Assembly: GCA_963590415.1 (NCBI GenBank)
Contig: CAVAPB010000002.1
Location: forward strand, 40,949-104,948
Direction of reading: 5' to 3'
DNA length: 64,000 nt
Source of the DNA: Fimenecus sp963590415
GTDB lineage: Bacteria; Bacillota; Clostridia; Oscillospirales; Acutalibacteraceae
Both the position numbers and the translations under genes were made by a program. Within the stretch, counting starts at the first letter, position 1, and each line of letters begins with the position of its first letter. Of this stretch, positions 25,459 through 33,288 are shown in pieces. Under the pieces are notes generated by a model that saw nothing but the letters and a program-made list of their open reading frames with translations, did no database searches and was not told the DNA's origin.

Positions 25459-25889
25459 TACAATTTCTCCGTTATTGCGTCAAGATTTTCATTCATAATG
25501 TCCGTTACCGTAAAGAACATGTCACGCATTTCACTGTCAACACCCGTAAAAAGCGCTTCAAGAAAATCAGCCTGCATTTCTCTGCCTTTTTTGATAATCG
25601 GCTTTGACTTTTCGGTACACAAAAGCTGTGTTTTTCTCCTGTCGCCCTCAACCGCCTCACGGCGAAGATAGCCGTCCTTAACCAGCTTATCGACATTGAC
25701 GGAAACCAAGTTAGCTTTAATTTTTCTGTATTCCACAATCTCCCCCGCCGTCCTGTATTCGGGGTTGTTGGCAAGGAACATAAGAATATCAAAAGCCGTC
25801 TGCGGCAGCCTCAGCTCACGGCATAAGGGCTTGCACATAGCTGCGTATGCCGTAACAAGCTTGCGGGAAAACTCCAAACTCGGATTCAT
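25458..25889 (-). CDS. MarR family transcriptional regulator
   Basis: Winged-helix repressor of 143 residues, typical for MarR. The helix-turn-helix region is around PQTAFDILMFLANNPEYRTAG, followed by the wing YLRREAVEGDRRKTQLLCT with the conserved D-R-R. CGGAGG precedes the ATG. It is the first gene of a two-gene operon with the TauE permease. A palindrome lies at its transcription start, so it probably represses itself and the permease until a ligand binds. Confidence 0.92.
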   Translation of the reverse strand: MNPSLEFSRKLVTAYAAMCKPLCRELRLPQTAFDILMFLANNPEYRTAGEIVEYRKIKANLVSVNVDKLVKDGYLRREAVEGDRRKTQLLCTEKSKPIIKKGREMQADFLEALFTGVDSEMRDMFFTVTDIMNENLDAITEKL

Positions 25890-25921
25890 TATTCAGCCTC
25901 CGTTAGTTCAAATTTATATAT

Positions 25922-25933
25922 TTCAAATTTGAA
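25922..25933. promoter_or_regulatory. Candidate MarR operator
   Basis: Perfect 12-bp palindrome TTCAAATTTGAA at the expected transcription start of the marR-tauE operon, with a partial second site TTCAAATTTATA at 25907-25918. Assignment to the adjacent MarR is by position. Confidence 0.6.
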
Positions 25934-25936
25934 GTG

Positions 25937-25965
25937 ATTATAATCTTTAATTTCACAAATGTCAA
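25937..25965 (-). promoter_or_regulatory. Promoter of the marR - tauE operon
   Basis: On the minus strand TTGACA (25965-25960), 17 bp, TATAAT (25942-25937). Confidence 0.85.
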
Positions 25966-25996
25966 CAAAAAATGAGCCGACATAAGCCGACTCATT
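25965..25996 (-). terminator. Terminator of the desulfoferrodoxin gene
   Basis: On the minus strand AATGAGTCGGC, TTAT loop, GTCGGCTCATT, then six T. It overlaps the -35 box of the marR promoter by one base. Confidence 0.85.
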
Positions 25997-26012
25997 CGTA
26001 TTTAACATTATT

Positions 26013-26387
26013 TTATGCTTTCCAAAGACCGTGAAGGTTGCAGTAAGCATAAACCGCCTCAACCTCGTCGCCGTCGGAAAGAGCAAAGGTTACGCTCGGA
26101 GCATCGTCGGGCTTTAACTGCTTGCGCTGATTGCCGAACTTTGTCTGAAGCGATACCCATTCGATATAGTGCTCGGCAAGCATCGGATGGTCGATTTCGC
26201 CGACATTTACGCTGACTGTTCCATTCTCAACGCTGTATACGGGAACATGCTTTTCGCGGGCAGCGTCGGTTGTACCGGGTATGAGCTCCTGCATTTCCTC
26301 GCCGCAGCAGGAAACACGAACGCCGCTGTCCTTAACATATGCTATTATATTTCCGCAATGCTTGCAGATGAAAAATTGCTGTTTCAT
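26013..26387 (-). CDS. dfx: Desulfoferrodoxin (superoxide reductase)
   Basis: Reduces superoxide to peroxide without making oxygen, the normal anaerobe defence. The 124 residues match the two-iron class. The N-terminal desulforedoxin-like domain has C8, C11, C27, C28 for the Fe(Cys)4 centre. The catalytic domain shows REKHVP (E45, K46, H47), DHPM (H67), EHYI (H73) and YCNLHG (C116, H119), which supply the His4Cys site; the gating lysine is present. It has its own promoter and terminator. Confidence 0.95.
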   Translation of the reverse strand: MKQQFFICKHCGNIIAYVKDSGVRVSCCGEEMQELIPGTTDAAREKHVPVYSVENGTVSVNVGEIDHPMLAEHYIEWVSLQTKFGNQRKQLKPDDAPSVTFALSDGDEVEAVYAYCNLHGLWKA

Positions 26388-26420
26388 AAATTATCTCTCC
26401 TTAAAAATATTTGCAGGTTT

Positions 26421-26450
26421 ATTATACTTTACGGATAAATCATATGTCAA
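26421..26450 (-). promoter_or_regulatory. Promoter of the desulfoferrodoxin gene
   Basis: On the minus strand TTGACA (26450-26445), 18 bp, TATAAT (26426-26421). Confidence 0.8.
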
Positions 26451-26472
26451 CAAGTCAAAGCTTACAGAATTG

Positions 26473-27033
26473 TTAATTTTTTTCGAGTCTTGACAAAATT
26501 TGTCCCTCCGTGCTTTTAAGCCTTGACTGAACAGCTTTACAATCAGGCATTACAGAACCGACAAGCGCCCAAAACCGCTTTGAATGGTTCATTTCTTTTA
26601 TGTGGCAAAGCTCGTGGATTACAACATAGTCAATTATTTCCGTGTCAGTCAGCATCAAAAGGCAGTTGAAATTGAGGTTGCCTTTTGAGGAACAGCTCCC
26701 CCACCTTGTACGTTGTGCTCTTATCGTAACCGAGGAATATTTAACTCCTATTATATCCGCCCAATACTCAACCCGTACGGGAATATATTGCCTTGCTTTA
26801 ATTTTAAGAGCAGTTATATCTTCATCGGAAAGCGGTGAAAAAGCTGAATATTCTTGCCTCGCCCTTTCATTTTCGGCAAGATGCTTTTCAAGCCAAGCCT
26901 TGTGTCCAAGGACAAAGCTCTCTATCTGTTCTCCGCCTGCGTAAAACGGAGCTCTGACTACAACGCTGCCGTCATGCTTTATTTCAAGAGAAAAAGTTTT
27001 TCGTTTTGATTTTATGACCTTTATATTTTCCAT
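26473..27033 (-). CDS. YgjP/SprT-like zinc metallopeptidase (DUF45)
   Basis: Putative zinc metalloprotease of the YgjP (DUF45, M48-related) family, 186 residues. The N-terminal half is a small beta domain; the middle has the family block RTRWGSCSSKGNLNFN; the active-site helix VVIHELCHIKEMNHSKRFW at about 137-155 carries HExxH plus a downstream His. Function in cells is not established. AAAGG precedes the ATG. It is divergent from the alcohol dehydrogenase gene. Confidence 0.9.
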   Translation of the reverse strand: MENIKVIKSKRKTFSLEIKHDGSVVVRAPFYAGGEQIESFVLGHKAWLEKHLAENERARQEYSAFSPLSDEDITALKIKARQYIPVRVEYWADIIGVKYSSVTIRAQRTRWGSCSSKGNLNFNCLLMLTDTEIIDYVVIHELCHIKEMNHSKRFWALVGSVMPDCKAVQSRLKSTEGQILSRLEKN

Positions 27034-27121
27034 TTTTTACCTTTCAAAGAAAAAATTCACTTGCTAAAAATCAATTTTATCATAAAGCCGGCTAAAAAAC
27101 ATAAAAATTTTCAAAAAAGTG

Positions 27122-27149
27122 TTGTATTTATTTTTGAAAATGCTATAAT
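27122..27149 (+). promoter_or_regulatory. Promoter of the iron alcohol dehydrogenase gene
   Basis: TTGTAT (27122-27127), 16 bp, TATAAT (27144-27149). Start of transcription is expected near 27156, giving a leader of about 90 nt. Confidence 0.75.
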
Positions 27150-27162
27150 TATATATGTGAGA

Positions 27163-27180
27163 TTGTTAAATAATTATCAA
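27163..27180 (+). promoter_or_regulatory. Rex operator (NADH/NAD+ sensor site)
   Basis: TTGTTAAATAATTATCAA matches the clostridial Rex consensus TTGTTAANNNNTTAACAA at all but one fixed position. It lies about +7 to +24 of the predicted transcript, a repression position. Rex is known to repress alcohol dehydrogenase genes at low NADH. No rex gene is in the window. Confidence 0.75.
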
Positions 27181-27246
27181 TCCCGTTGTGTTTAATTTTC
27201 GAAAGCAATTTGCTTTAGCATTTAATATATTTTAGGAGGCAAAAAC

Positions 27247-28470
27247 ATGGCAAGATTTACTCTTCCCAGAGATCTTTATCACGGTAAAGGCTCACTTGAG
27301 GCTCTTAAAGACTTTAAGGGCAAAAAGGCTATTGTTTGTGTAGGTGGCGGTTCAATGAAGCGTTTCGGCTTCCTTGATAAAGCTGTATCTTACCTCGAAG
27401 AAGCAGGTATGGAGGTTAAAATTTTCGACGGTATAGAGTCTGATCCCTCTGTCGAAACGGTTATGCGCGGCGCACAGGCAATGATTGATTTCCAGCCCGA
27501 CTGGATTGTCGCTATCGGCGGCGGTTCTCCTATTGACGCCGCAAAAGCAATGTGGATAAAATACGAATATCCTGACTGCACATTTGAAGATATGTGCAAG
27601 GTATTCGGACTCCCCGAGCTTCGTAAAAAAGCGCACTTCTGCGCTGTATCCTCAACATCCGGCACAGCTACCGAGGTTACAGCTTTTTCAATTATTACAG
27701 ATTACTCAAAGGGAATCAAGTACCCTATAGCAGATTTTGAAATTACACCTGATGTTGCTATCGTTGACCCGGAGCTTGCAGAGACAATGCCCAAAAAGCT
27801 TGTTGCTCACACCGGTATGGACGCAATGACGCACGCTATCGAGGCTTATGTTTCAACTGCAAACTGCGATTATACCGATCCGCTTGCAATACACGCAATA
27901 AAAATGATTATGAAGGATCTTATCCCATCATACAACGGCGATATGGATGCCCGTGACCGTATGCACAACGCTCAGTGCCTTGCAGGTATGGCATTCTCGA
28001 ATGCACTTCTCGGTATTGTTCACTCAATGGCTCACAAAACCGGTGCGGCATTTGCCGATTACGGCGCACATATTATTCACGGCGCCGCAAACGCTATGTA
28101 CCTACCCAAGGTTATCGCATTCAACGCAAAGGATGAAACGGCAAAAAAGCGTTACGGTGTAATCGTTGACTATATGGGTATCTGCGATAAGTCGGCTTCC
28201 GACGACGAAAAGGTTGCGGCTTTGATTGCATATCTTCGCAATATGAACGACGAGCTTAACATTCCCCACTGCATTAAGAACTACGGTGCAGACAGCTATC
28301 CTACGGAAAACGGCTTTGTTCCCGAGAATGTATTCCTCGAAAGACTTCACGACATTGCTGTCAATGCTATCGCAGACGCTTGCACAGGTTCTAACCCCCG
28401 TCAGCCCTCCGTTGAAGAAATGGAAAAGCTTCTCAAATGTTGCTATTACGACACGGAAGTTGATTTCTGA
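27247..28470 (+). CDS. Iron-containing alcohol dehydrogenase
   Basis: Group III (iron-activated) NAD(P)-dependent alcohol dehydrogenase, 407 residues, reducing aldehydes such as acetaldehyde or butyraldehyde in fermentation. The nucleotide-binding loop AIGGGSPIDAAKAMW lies at about 90-104. Iron ligands are a D near residue 197 (HTGMDAMTHAIEAYV) and three His in that motif, in HSMAHKTGAAF and in IIHGAANAMYLP. AGGAGG precedes the ATG. It has its own promoter with a Rex site and a terminator, so expression should rise when NADH accumulates. The aldehyde used is not determined. Confidence 0.95.
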   Translation: MARFTLPRDLYHGKGSLEALKDFKGKKAIVCVGGGSMKRFGFLDKAVSYLEEAGMEVKIFDGIESDPSVETVMRGAQAMIDFQPDWIVAIGGGSPIDAAKAMWIKYEYPDCTFEDMCKVFGLPELRKKAHFCAVSSTSGTATEVTAFSIITDYSKGIKYPIADFEITPDVAIVDPELAETMPKKLVAHTGMDAMTHAIEAYVSTANCDYTDPLAIHAIKMIMKDLIPSYNGDMDARDRMHNAQCLAGMAFSNALLGIVHSMAHKTGAAFADYGAHIIHGAANAMYLPKVIAFNAKDETAKKRYGVIVDYMGICDKSASDDEKVAALIAYLRNMNDELNIPHCIKNYGADSYPTENGFVPENVFLERLHDIAVNAIADACTGSNPRQPSVEEMEKLLKCCYYDTEVDF

Positions 28471-28484
28471 TAAGCTATCTGACC

Positions 28485-28516
28485 GAATCGGCTGTTTACG
28501 CAGCCGATTCTTTTTT
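28485..28516 (+). terminator. Terminator of the alcohol dehydrogenase gene
   Basis: GAATCGGCTG, TTTACG loop, CAGCCGATTC, then six T. The next gene's ribosome-binding site follows at once. Confidence 0.92.
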
Positions 28517-28527
28517 GAGGCGCATAT

Positions 28528-29088
28528 ATGGATAATAAAAAAGATAAAAACGGCTTGACAGAGGAAGCATTCCTCGAAGCGTACAAGAAAAAGAATTATC
28601 CCCGACCGTATCTCACCGCCGATATTATAGTTATCGGAATTATCGGAGATAAGAAAAAGCTCCTTTTAATTCAGCGAGGCGGTCATCCGTATATAAATAT
28701 GTGGGCGCTGCCGGGCGGTTTTTCACGGCAGACGGAAACTATGGAGCAGACCGCTCACAGGGAGTTGCTTGAGGAAACGGGCGTCAATTCGGATTGTATC
28801 TCCCCTGTCGGACTTTTCAGCAGACCCGGGCGGGACCCGAGAGGCTGGGTTGTAACTCAGGCATATCTCGCAAAGGTCGATTTTACAAAATGCAAGCCTC
28901 TTGCGGGCGATGATGCAAAAAACGCCCAATGGTTTGACATTTCCCGTGATAACGATACAATTACGCTGACCAACGGCAAAACGCAAATATCTTTCAGGCA
29001 CAAAGAGACAGGAATTGAATATTTAAGCGCCGAAAGGCTCGCTTTTGACCATGCGGAGATAATCGCAAAAGCCCTTAAAACGCTGTAA
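28528..29088 (+). CDS. NUDIX hydrolase (ADP-ribose pyrophosphatase type)
   Basis: Hydrolyses nucleoside diphosphates linked to another group; the form here resembles COG1051 ADP-ribose pyrophosphatases and NrtR-related proteins. The 186 residues contain a complete Nudix box at 64-86: G64, then E70, R78-E79, E82-E83, G85. Before it, MWALPGG is standard. GAGGCG lies about 7 nt before the ATG. The gene begins 11 nt after the alcohol dehydrogenase terminator and ends in its own terminator. The substrate is not fixed by the sequence. Confidence 0.92.
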   Translation: MDNKKDKNGLTEEAFLEAYKKKNYPRPYLTADIIVIGIIGDKKKLLLIQRGGHPYINMWALPGGFSRQTETMEQTAHRELLEETGVNSDCISPVGLFSRPGRDPRGWVVTQAYLAKVDFTKCKPLAGDDAKNAQWFDISRDNDTITLTNGKTQISFRHKETGIEYLSAERLAFDHAEIIAKALKTL

Positions 29089-29101
29089 AGCATAATATTT
29101 T

Positions 29102-29140
29102 TACCGACATATTCCGGTGCGGATATGTCGGTATTTTTTT
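29102..29140 (+). terminator. Terminator of the NUDIX gene
   Basis: TACCGACATAT/ATATGTCGGTA stem with a 10-nt loop and seven T. Confidence 0.92.
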
Positions 29141-29153
29141 ATCAAAAAAAGTG

Positions 29154-29182
29154 TTGACAAATACCCCCACAGGGTATATTAT
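29154..29182 (+). promoter_or_regulatory. Promoter of the csoR - copA operon
   Basis: TTGACA (29154-29159), 17-bp spacer, TATTAT (29177-29182). Confidence 0.85.
29161..29177 (+). promoter_or_regulatory. CsoR-type operator
   Basis: ATACCC and GGGTAT arms separated by 5 bp, with the G/C tract typical of CsoR/RcnR sites. It fills the spacer of the operon promoter, so bound apo-CsoR would block RNA polymerase until copper binds. Confidence 0.8.
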
Positions 29183-29214
29183 AAATGCGTAAAACAAAGA
29201 AAAGGAGAAATAAT

Positions 29215-29523
29215 ATGCCTTGTGATAAAAAATGCTGCTGTTGTGAAAAAAACACACAGCGTACGGACGAAGAAAAGAAAAAGCTTATAAACAGGCTCAA
29301 CAGAATCGAGGGCCAAGTCAGAGGAATAAAGGGTATGATTGAAAAGGACGCTTACTGCGCAGATGTGCTTGTCCAGTCGGCGGCGGTAAACGCGGCAATA
29401 AACTCATTTAATAAAGATTTGCTTTCAAGGCACATTCATTCCTGCGTTGTCAGAGATATTAAAAACGGCGACGAGGAAGTTGTTGACGAGCTTATGAACA
29501 TCTTATCAAAGCTGATGAAATAA
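29215..29523 (+). CDS. csoR: Copper-sensing repressor CsoR
   Basis: All-helical DUF156 repressor of copper efflux, 102 residues from the ATG at 29215 with AAAGGAG 8 nt upstream. The copper ligands fit CsoR: C48 (DAYCADV), H73 and C77 (SRHIHSC), spaced as in C-x24-H-x3-C. The start of helix 1, INRLNRIEGQVRGIKGMIE, is conserved. An unusual N-terminal extension, MPCDKKCCCCEKNTQ, carries five cysteines not needed by the family and may bind extra Cu(I). copA follows 16 nt after the stop. Confidence 0.93.
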   Translation: MPCDKKCCCCEKNTQRTDEEKKKLINRLNRIEGQVRGIKGMIEKDAYCADVLVQSAAVNAAINSFNKDLLSRHIHSCVVRDIKNGDEEVVDELMNILSKLMK

Positions 29524-29539
29524 GAAAGTAGGAATAAAA

Positions 29540-32047
29540 ATGACACAGTATTCAGTTACGGGTATGAGTTGCGCCGCTTGCAGTGCAAGAGTTGAAAAAG
29601 CGGTAAATTCGGTTGACGGAGTAACCTCATGCTCTGTAAGTCTGCTTACAAACTCAATGGGCGTCGAGGGAACAGCTTCACCGAATGATATAATTTCAGC
29701 CGTCGAAAAAGCGGGCTACGGCGCATCTCTTAAGGACGGCGGCTCAAAAGCTAAGAAAAGTCAGGGCTCGGACGAGCTTACGGACAAGGAAACACCCAAG
29801 CTTATCAAAAGGCTTGTAAGCTCGGTTGTATTTTTGCTCATACTTATGTACTTCTCCATGGGTCATATGATGTGGGGCTTCCCTCTTCCGAAATTCTATG
29901 ACGGCAACCATGTTGCAATGGGTCTTACCCAGCTTTTGCTGACGGTTATCATAATGGTAATCAATCAGCGGTTCTTTATAAGCGGCTACAAAGCGCTTTT
30001 TAAGAGAGCTCCTAATATGGACACACTTGTGGCGCTCGGCTCGACTGCGGCGTTTGTTTACAGTACCTATGCCCTGTTCGCAATGACAAGAGCCCAGACA
30101 GACGGCAATATACAGGCTGTCGAAAGCTATATGATGGAATTCTACTATGAAAGTGCGGCAATGATACTTACGCTTATCACTGTCGGTAAAACTCTTGAAG
30201 CGAGAGCAAAAGGAAAAACCACGGACGCATTGAAATCGCTTATGAAGCTTGCCCCGAGCACCGCAACGGTTATCAGAAACGGCGAAGCGGTTGAAATTTC
30301 CGTTGACGATGTCAGAGTCGGCGATATTTTTGCGGTAAAGCCCGGAGAAAGCATACCCACGGACGGAACGGTATCAAAGGGCAGCAGCGCAGTCAATGAA
30401 TCAGCTCTTACCGGCGAAAGTTTGCCCGTTGAAAAGGCTGTCGGCGACAAGGTGTACGCAGGAACAATAAACACCTCGGGCTATCTTGAATGTACCGCCG
30501 ATAAAGTCGGAGAGGACACAACGCTTTCAAAAATTATTCAAACCGTCAGCGACGCTGCGGCAACGAAAGCACCGATAGCTAAAATTGCAGACAAGGTTTC
30601 GGGTGTATTTGTACCTACGGTTATGACTATTGCGCTTATCACAACGGTTGTGTGGATGTTTATAAACGGCAACTTCGGCTACGCCCTTGCGAGGGGTATT
30701 TCCGTACTTGTAATAAGCTGTCCGTGCGCTCTCGGTCTTGCAACGCCTGTTGCGATTATGGTCGGTAACGGCGTAGGCGCCAAAAACGGCATACTGTTCA
30801 AAACGGCTCAAAGTCTTGAGCAGACAGGAAAAATCAATACTGTTGTGCTTGATAAAACGGGCACAATAACAAAGGGCGAACCGCAGATTACGGATATTTA
30901 TTCGCCGGTTTTATCGGAAAACGAACTGATTGAGCTTGCGGTATCCTTGGAAAACCTCAGCGAACATCCGCTTGCTCTTGCAATTACCCAAAAAGCCGAG
31001 GCAGAGGGTATCGCTCCAAAAGAAATTACGGATTTTGAAGCGGTTTCGGGTAACGGACTTAAAGCTGTGCTCGGCGGCAAAGAAATCTACGGCGGCAATA
31101 TAAAATATATAAGCGATAAGGCGGATTTACCGAGTGATATTCAGGCGAAGGCGGACGCTTATTCAAATGAGGGTAAAACTCCCCTGTTCTTTGCATATGA
31201 CGGTAGATTTATAGGAATTATAGCCGTTGCTGATGTAATTAAAGAGGACAGCCCCGAAGCGGTTAAAGAATTGCAAAATATGGGAATTCGGGTTATAATG
31301 CTTACAGGCGACAACGAAAAGACCGCAAAGGCAATCGGCGATAAGGCGGGCGTTGACGAGGTTATAGCAGGCGTTTTACCCGATGGCAAGGACGAGGTTA
31401 TACGCTCGCTTCAGAAAAACGGCTCTGTTGCAATGGTCGGCGACGGAATTAACGACGCCCCTGCCCTTACCCGTGCGGATATCGGTATGGCTATTGCGGC
31501 AGGTACGGATATAGCTATTGAGTCAGCCGACATTGTATTGATGCAAAACAGTCTGCGTGATGTTCCTGCGGCAATAAGGCTCAGCCGTTCAACACTTAAA
31601 AACATTCACGAAAACCTGTTTTGGGCTTTCTTCTACAACTCAATCGGAATACCGCTCGCGGCAGGTCTTTTTGTGGGACTCGGTCTCACACTTGACCCGA
31701 TGTTCGGTGCGGCGGCAATGAGCCTTTCGAGTTTCTGTGTTGTCACAAACGCTTTAAGGCTTAATCTTTGCAAGATTTACAGCCCCAAGCACGATAAAAA
31801 AATTAAACAAAAACATTCAAAAAAGGAGAAAAACGAAATGGAAATCACGGTAAAAATCAACGGTATGATGTGTCCGCATTGCGAAAATCATGTCAAAACA
31901 GCTCTTGAAGCATTGGACAATGTAACAGAAGTAACCGCAGACCACACAAAGGCGCAGGCTGTTATCAAAGCAAGCGGCGAGATTGACAAAAATGCTGTTA
32001 AGGAAGCTGTTGAAAAGGCGGGATATGAATTTGTCGGAATCGAATAA
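29540..32047 (+). CDS. copA: Copper-exporting P1B-type ATPase CopA with fused C-terminal CopZ-like domain
   Basis: Pumps Cu(I) out of the cytoplasm using ATP. The 835-residue chain has an N-terminal heavy-metal domain (GMSCAACS, C11 and C14), membrane helices, the TGES loop, the CPC metal site at 394-396, DKTGT at 438-442 with the phosphorylated Asp, SEHPLA and GDGINDAP at 634-641. A normal CopA would end near residue 752 after NALRLN. Here a Lys-rich linker leads to a second heavy-metal domain at 767-835 (GMMCPHCE), which looks like a whole CopZ chaperone. An internal AAAAGGAG and ATG precede that domain in frame. Confidence 0.95.
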   Translation: MTQYSVTGMSCAACSARVEKAVNSVDGVTSCSVSLLTNSMGVEGTASPNDIISAVEKAGYGASLKDGGSKAKKSQGSDELTDKETPKLIKRLVSSVVFLLILMYFSMGHMMWGFPLPKFYDGNHVAMGLTQLLLTVIIMVINQRFFISGYKALFKRAPNMDTLVALGSTAAFVYSTYALFAMTRAQTDGNIQAVESYMMEFYYESAAMILTLITVGKTLEARAKGKTTDALKSLMKLAPSTATVIRNGEAVEISVDDVRVGDIFAVKPGESIPTDGTVSKGSSAVNESALTGESLPVEKAVGDKVYAGTINTSGYLECTADKVGEDTTLSKIIQTVSDAAATKAPIAKIADKVSGVFVPTVMTIALITTVVWMFINGNFGYALARGISVLVISCPCALGLATPVAIMVGNGVGAKNGILFKTAQSLEQTGKINTVVLDKTGTITKGEPQITDIYSPVLSENELIELAVSLENLSEHPLALAITQKAEAEGIAPKEITDFEAVSGNGLKAVLGGKEIYGGNIKYISDKADLPSDIQAKADAYSNEGKTPLFFAYDGRFIGIIAVADVIKEDSPEAVKELQNMGIRVIMLTGDNEKTAKAIGDKAGVDEVIAGVLPDGKDEVIRSLQKNGSVAMVGDGINDAPALTRADIGMAIAAGTDIAIESADIVLMQNSLRDVPAAIRLSRSTLKNIHENLFWAFFYNSIGIPLAAGLFVGLGLTLDPMFGAAAMSLSSFCVVTNALRLNLCKIYSPKHDKKIKQKHSKKEKNEMEITVKINGMMCPHCENHVKTALEALDNVTEVTADHTKAQAVIKASGEIDKNAVKEAVEKAGYEFVGIE
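31838..32047 (+). CDS. copZ: Possible separately translated CopZ-like copper chaperone (internal start in copA)
   Basis: In frame with copA, an ATG at 31838 follows AAAAGGAG with 9 nt spacing, as good as any ribosome-binding site in the window. Translation from it gives 69 residues, the size of CopZ, with MxCxxC (GMMCPHCEN) and the full beta-alpha-beta-beta-alpha-beta fold length. CopZ carries Cu(I) to CopA and CsoR. Two products from one gene would resemble the copA/copZ case of E. coli, though by another route. It may instead be a fixed fusion; expression of the short form is inference. Confidence 0.6.
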   Translation: MEITVKINGMMCPHCENHVKTALEALDNVTEVTADHTKAQAVIKASGEIDKNAVKEAVEKAGYEFVGIE

Positions 32048-32474
32048 TATCAAAATAATAAAGACAGACGATATTGCCGCCTGTCTTGCAATCAGAGAAA
32101 AAGTTTTTATAAAAGAGCAAAATGTTCCCACCGAGCTTGAAATTGACGAATACGACAAGCCCGGTGCGGACTGCGAACATTATCTCATAACCGAAAACGG
32201 CGTCAATGCAGGCACATTCCGTTGCATACATGACGCCCCCGGTGTTGTACATATGCAACGGCTCTGCATATTAAGCGAAATGCGCGGCAAGGGTTACGGT
32301 TACGCCGCAATGTCGTTTTTGAAAGAGCATTACAAACAGCTCGGGGACAAAAAGATAACCCTCGGCGCACAGTGTCACGCAATACCATTCTATGAAAGCT
32401 GCGGCTTTACCTGTGTTTCGGATATTTTCCTTGACGCGGGAATCGAGCACAGAACAATGGAATGTATTCTGTAG
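32025..32474 (+). CDS. GNAT family N-acetyltransferase (ElaA-like)
   Basis: Acetyl-CoA dependent acetyltransferase of 149 residues. The fold is recognisable: IREKVFIKEQNVPTELEIDE near the start, VVHMQRLCILSEMRGKGYG with the acetyl-CoA loop R-G-K-G-Y-G near residue 82, and ITLGAQCHAIPFYESCGF near the end, as in ElaA-type GNATs. The ATG at 32025 has AAGG 6 nt upstream and overlaps the copA end by 23 bp, so it is translated with the copper operon. Its substrate is unknown; a link with copper is not implied by the fold. Confidence 0.85.
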   Translation: MNLSESNNIKIIKTDDIAACLAIREKVFIKEQNVPTELEIDEYDKPGADCEHYLITENGVNAGTFRCIHDAPGVVHMQRLCILSEMRGKGYGYAAMSFLKEHYKQLGDKKITLGAQCHAIPFYESCGFTCVSDIFLDAGIEHRTMECIL

Positions 32475-32511
32475 CTTTACAGATAAATTCACAAAATGGA
32501 GGTACGCTTAC

Positions 32512-33234
32512 ATGAGTTTGATTCTTGAATTGATGAATAAGCCTTTGCCGGAAATACCGTCTGAAATAAACCAATGTCTTGCTCATCCCAATATAACTTT
32601 AACCTCGTTTGATAATAAAAACGATATTCTTAAAAACGAAAGAATATGGCATGATGCGGGCTATCAAAAATTTTCAGACAAAAGCTATCTTGTTTCCATG
32701 TATTGCCCCATGCCTAATATAACTCCTGAAATGATTTCATGGTGGTTTTGGTGGCATCCGCAGAAAGACGAGCGTTATCGGGTATGGTTCCCGGGAGCAC
32801 ATTGCAAAATCGGTTATTCAAAAAACAACCGTACATATTTCAATCAAAGCAAACAGCCGAAATTTGAGAAAAACACTCAATTTCCGACTGAAAAAATCGG
32901 TGGTATAAAAATGCCTCTCAGAATAGACTTTATCGAGCCGTCGGAATTCGGATTTTCAGAAAAAGCAATGTCTGACAATAACATTCCTTTGATTGTATGC
33001 GGTCATGTAGGCGCTTTCAACGGTTTAATATGGCATACGGAAATGGCTCATATTTTTCATCAGACAAAAGACGGCTTGTTTTTAATAAGCAGATTTTGGC
33101 TCGGCAGAAATATGAATCCGCTTCTCAGAAAACTGATTATAAACGATAAAATGGCGCTTGGAATGGCACAGCACTGTGCGGTTGAATACAGAAATCTTGC
33201 GGAAATTCTGCCAAAACTTTATCCCTTCAAATAA
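32512..33234 (+). CDS. Phloretin/DAPG hydrolase-like protein (PhlG/Phy family)
   Basis: Predicted zinc-dependent C-C bond hydrolase of the family that includes 2,4-diacetylphloroglucinol hydrolase (PhlG) and phloretin hydrolase of Eubacterium ramulus. The 240 residues show SWWFWWHPQKDERYRVWFPG and AHCKI at 76-100, H97 being a likely ligand, and MAQHCAVEYRNL near the end with H221 and E225 as the family's H-x3-E zinc pair. E142 or E145 is the probable remaining ligand. GGAGG lies before the ATG. It follows the GNAT gene by 37 nt on the same strand. Substrate is inferred from family only; a dietary polyphenol is plausible in a gut setting. Confidence 0.72.
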   Translation: MSLILELMNKPLPEIPSEINQCLAHPNITLTSFDNKNDILKNERIWHDAGYQKFSDKSYLVSMYCPMPNITPEMISWWFWWHPQKDERYRVWFPGAHCKIGYSKNNRTYFNQSKQPKFEKNTQFPTEKIGGIKMPLRIDFIEPSEFGFSEKAMSDNNIPLIVCGHVGAFNGLIWHTEMAHIFHQTKDGLFLISRFWLGRNMNPLLRKLIINDKMALGMAQHCAVEYRNLAEILPKLYPFK

Positions 33235-33237
33235 CAC

Positions 33238-33288
33238 AAAAGCGGATTATACAAGGCTCGGCTTTGTTTATCCGTTTTATTTTTGTGT
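33238..33288 (+). terminator. Probable terminator after the hydrolase gene
   Basis: AAAAGCGGAT and ATCCGTTTTA-type arms with an inner ACAAGG/CTTTGT pairing, followed by ATTTTTGTG. Confidence 0.55.
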
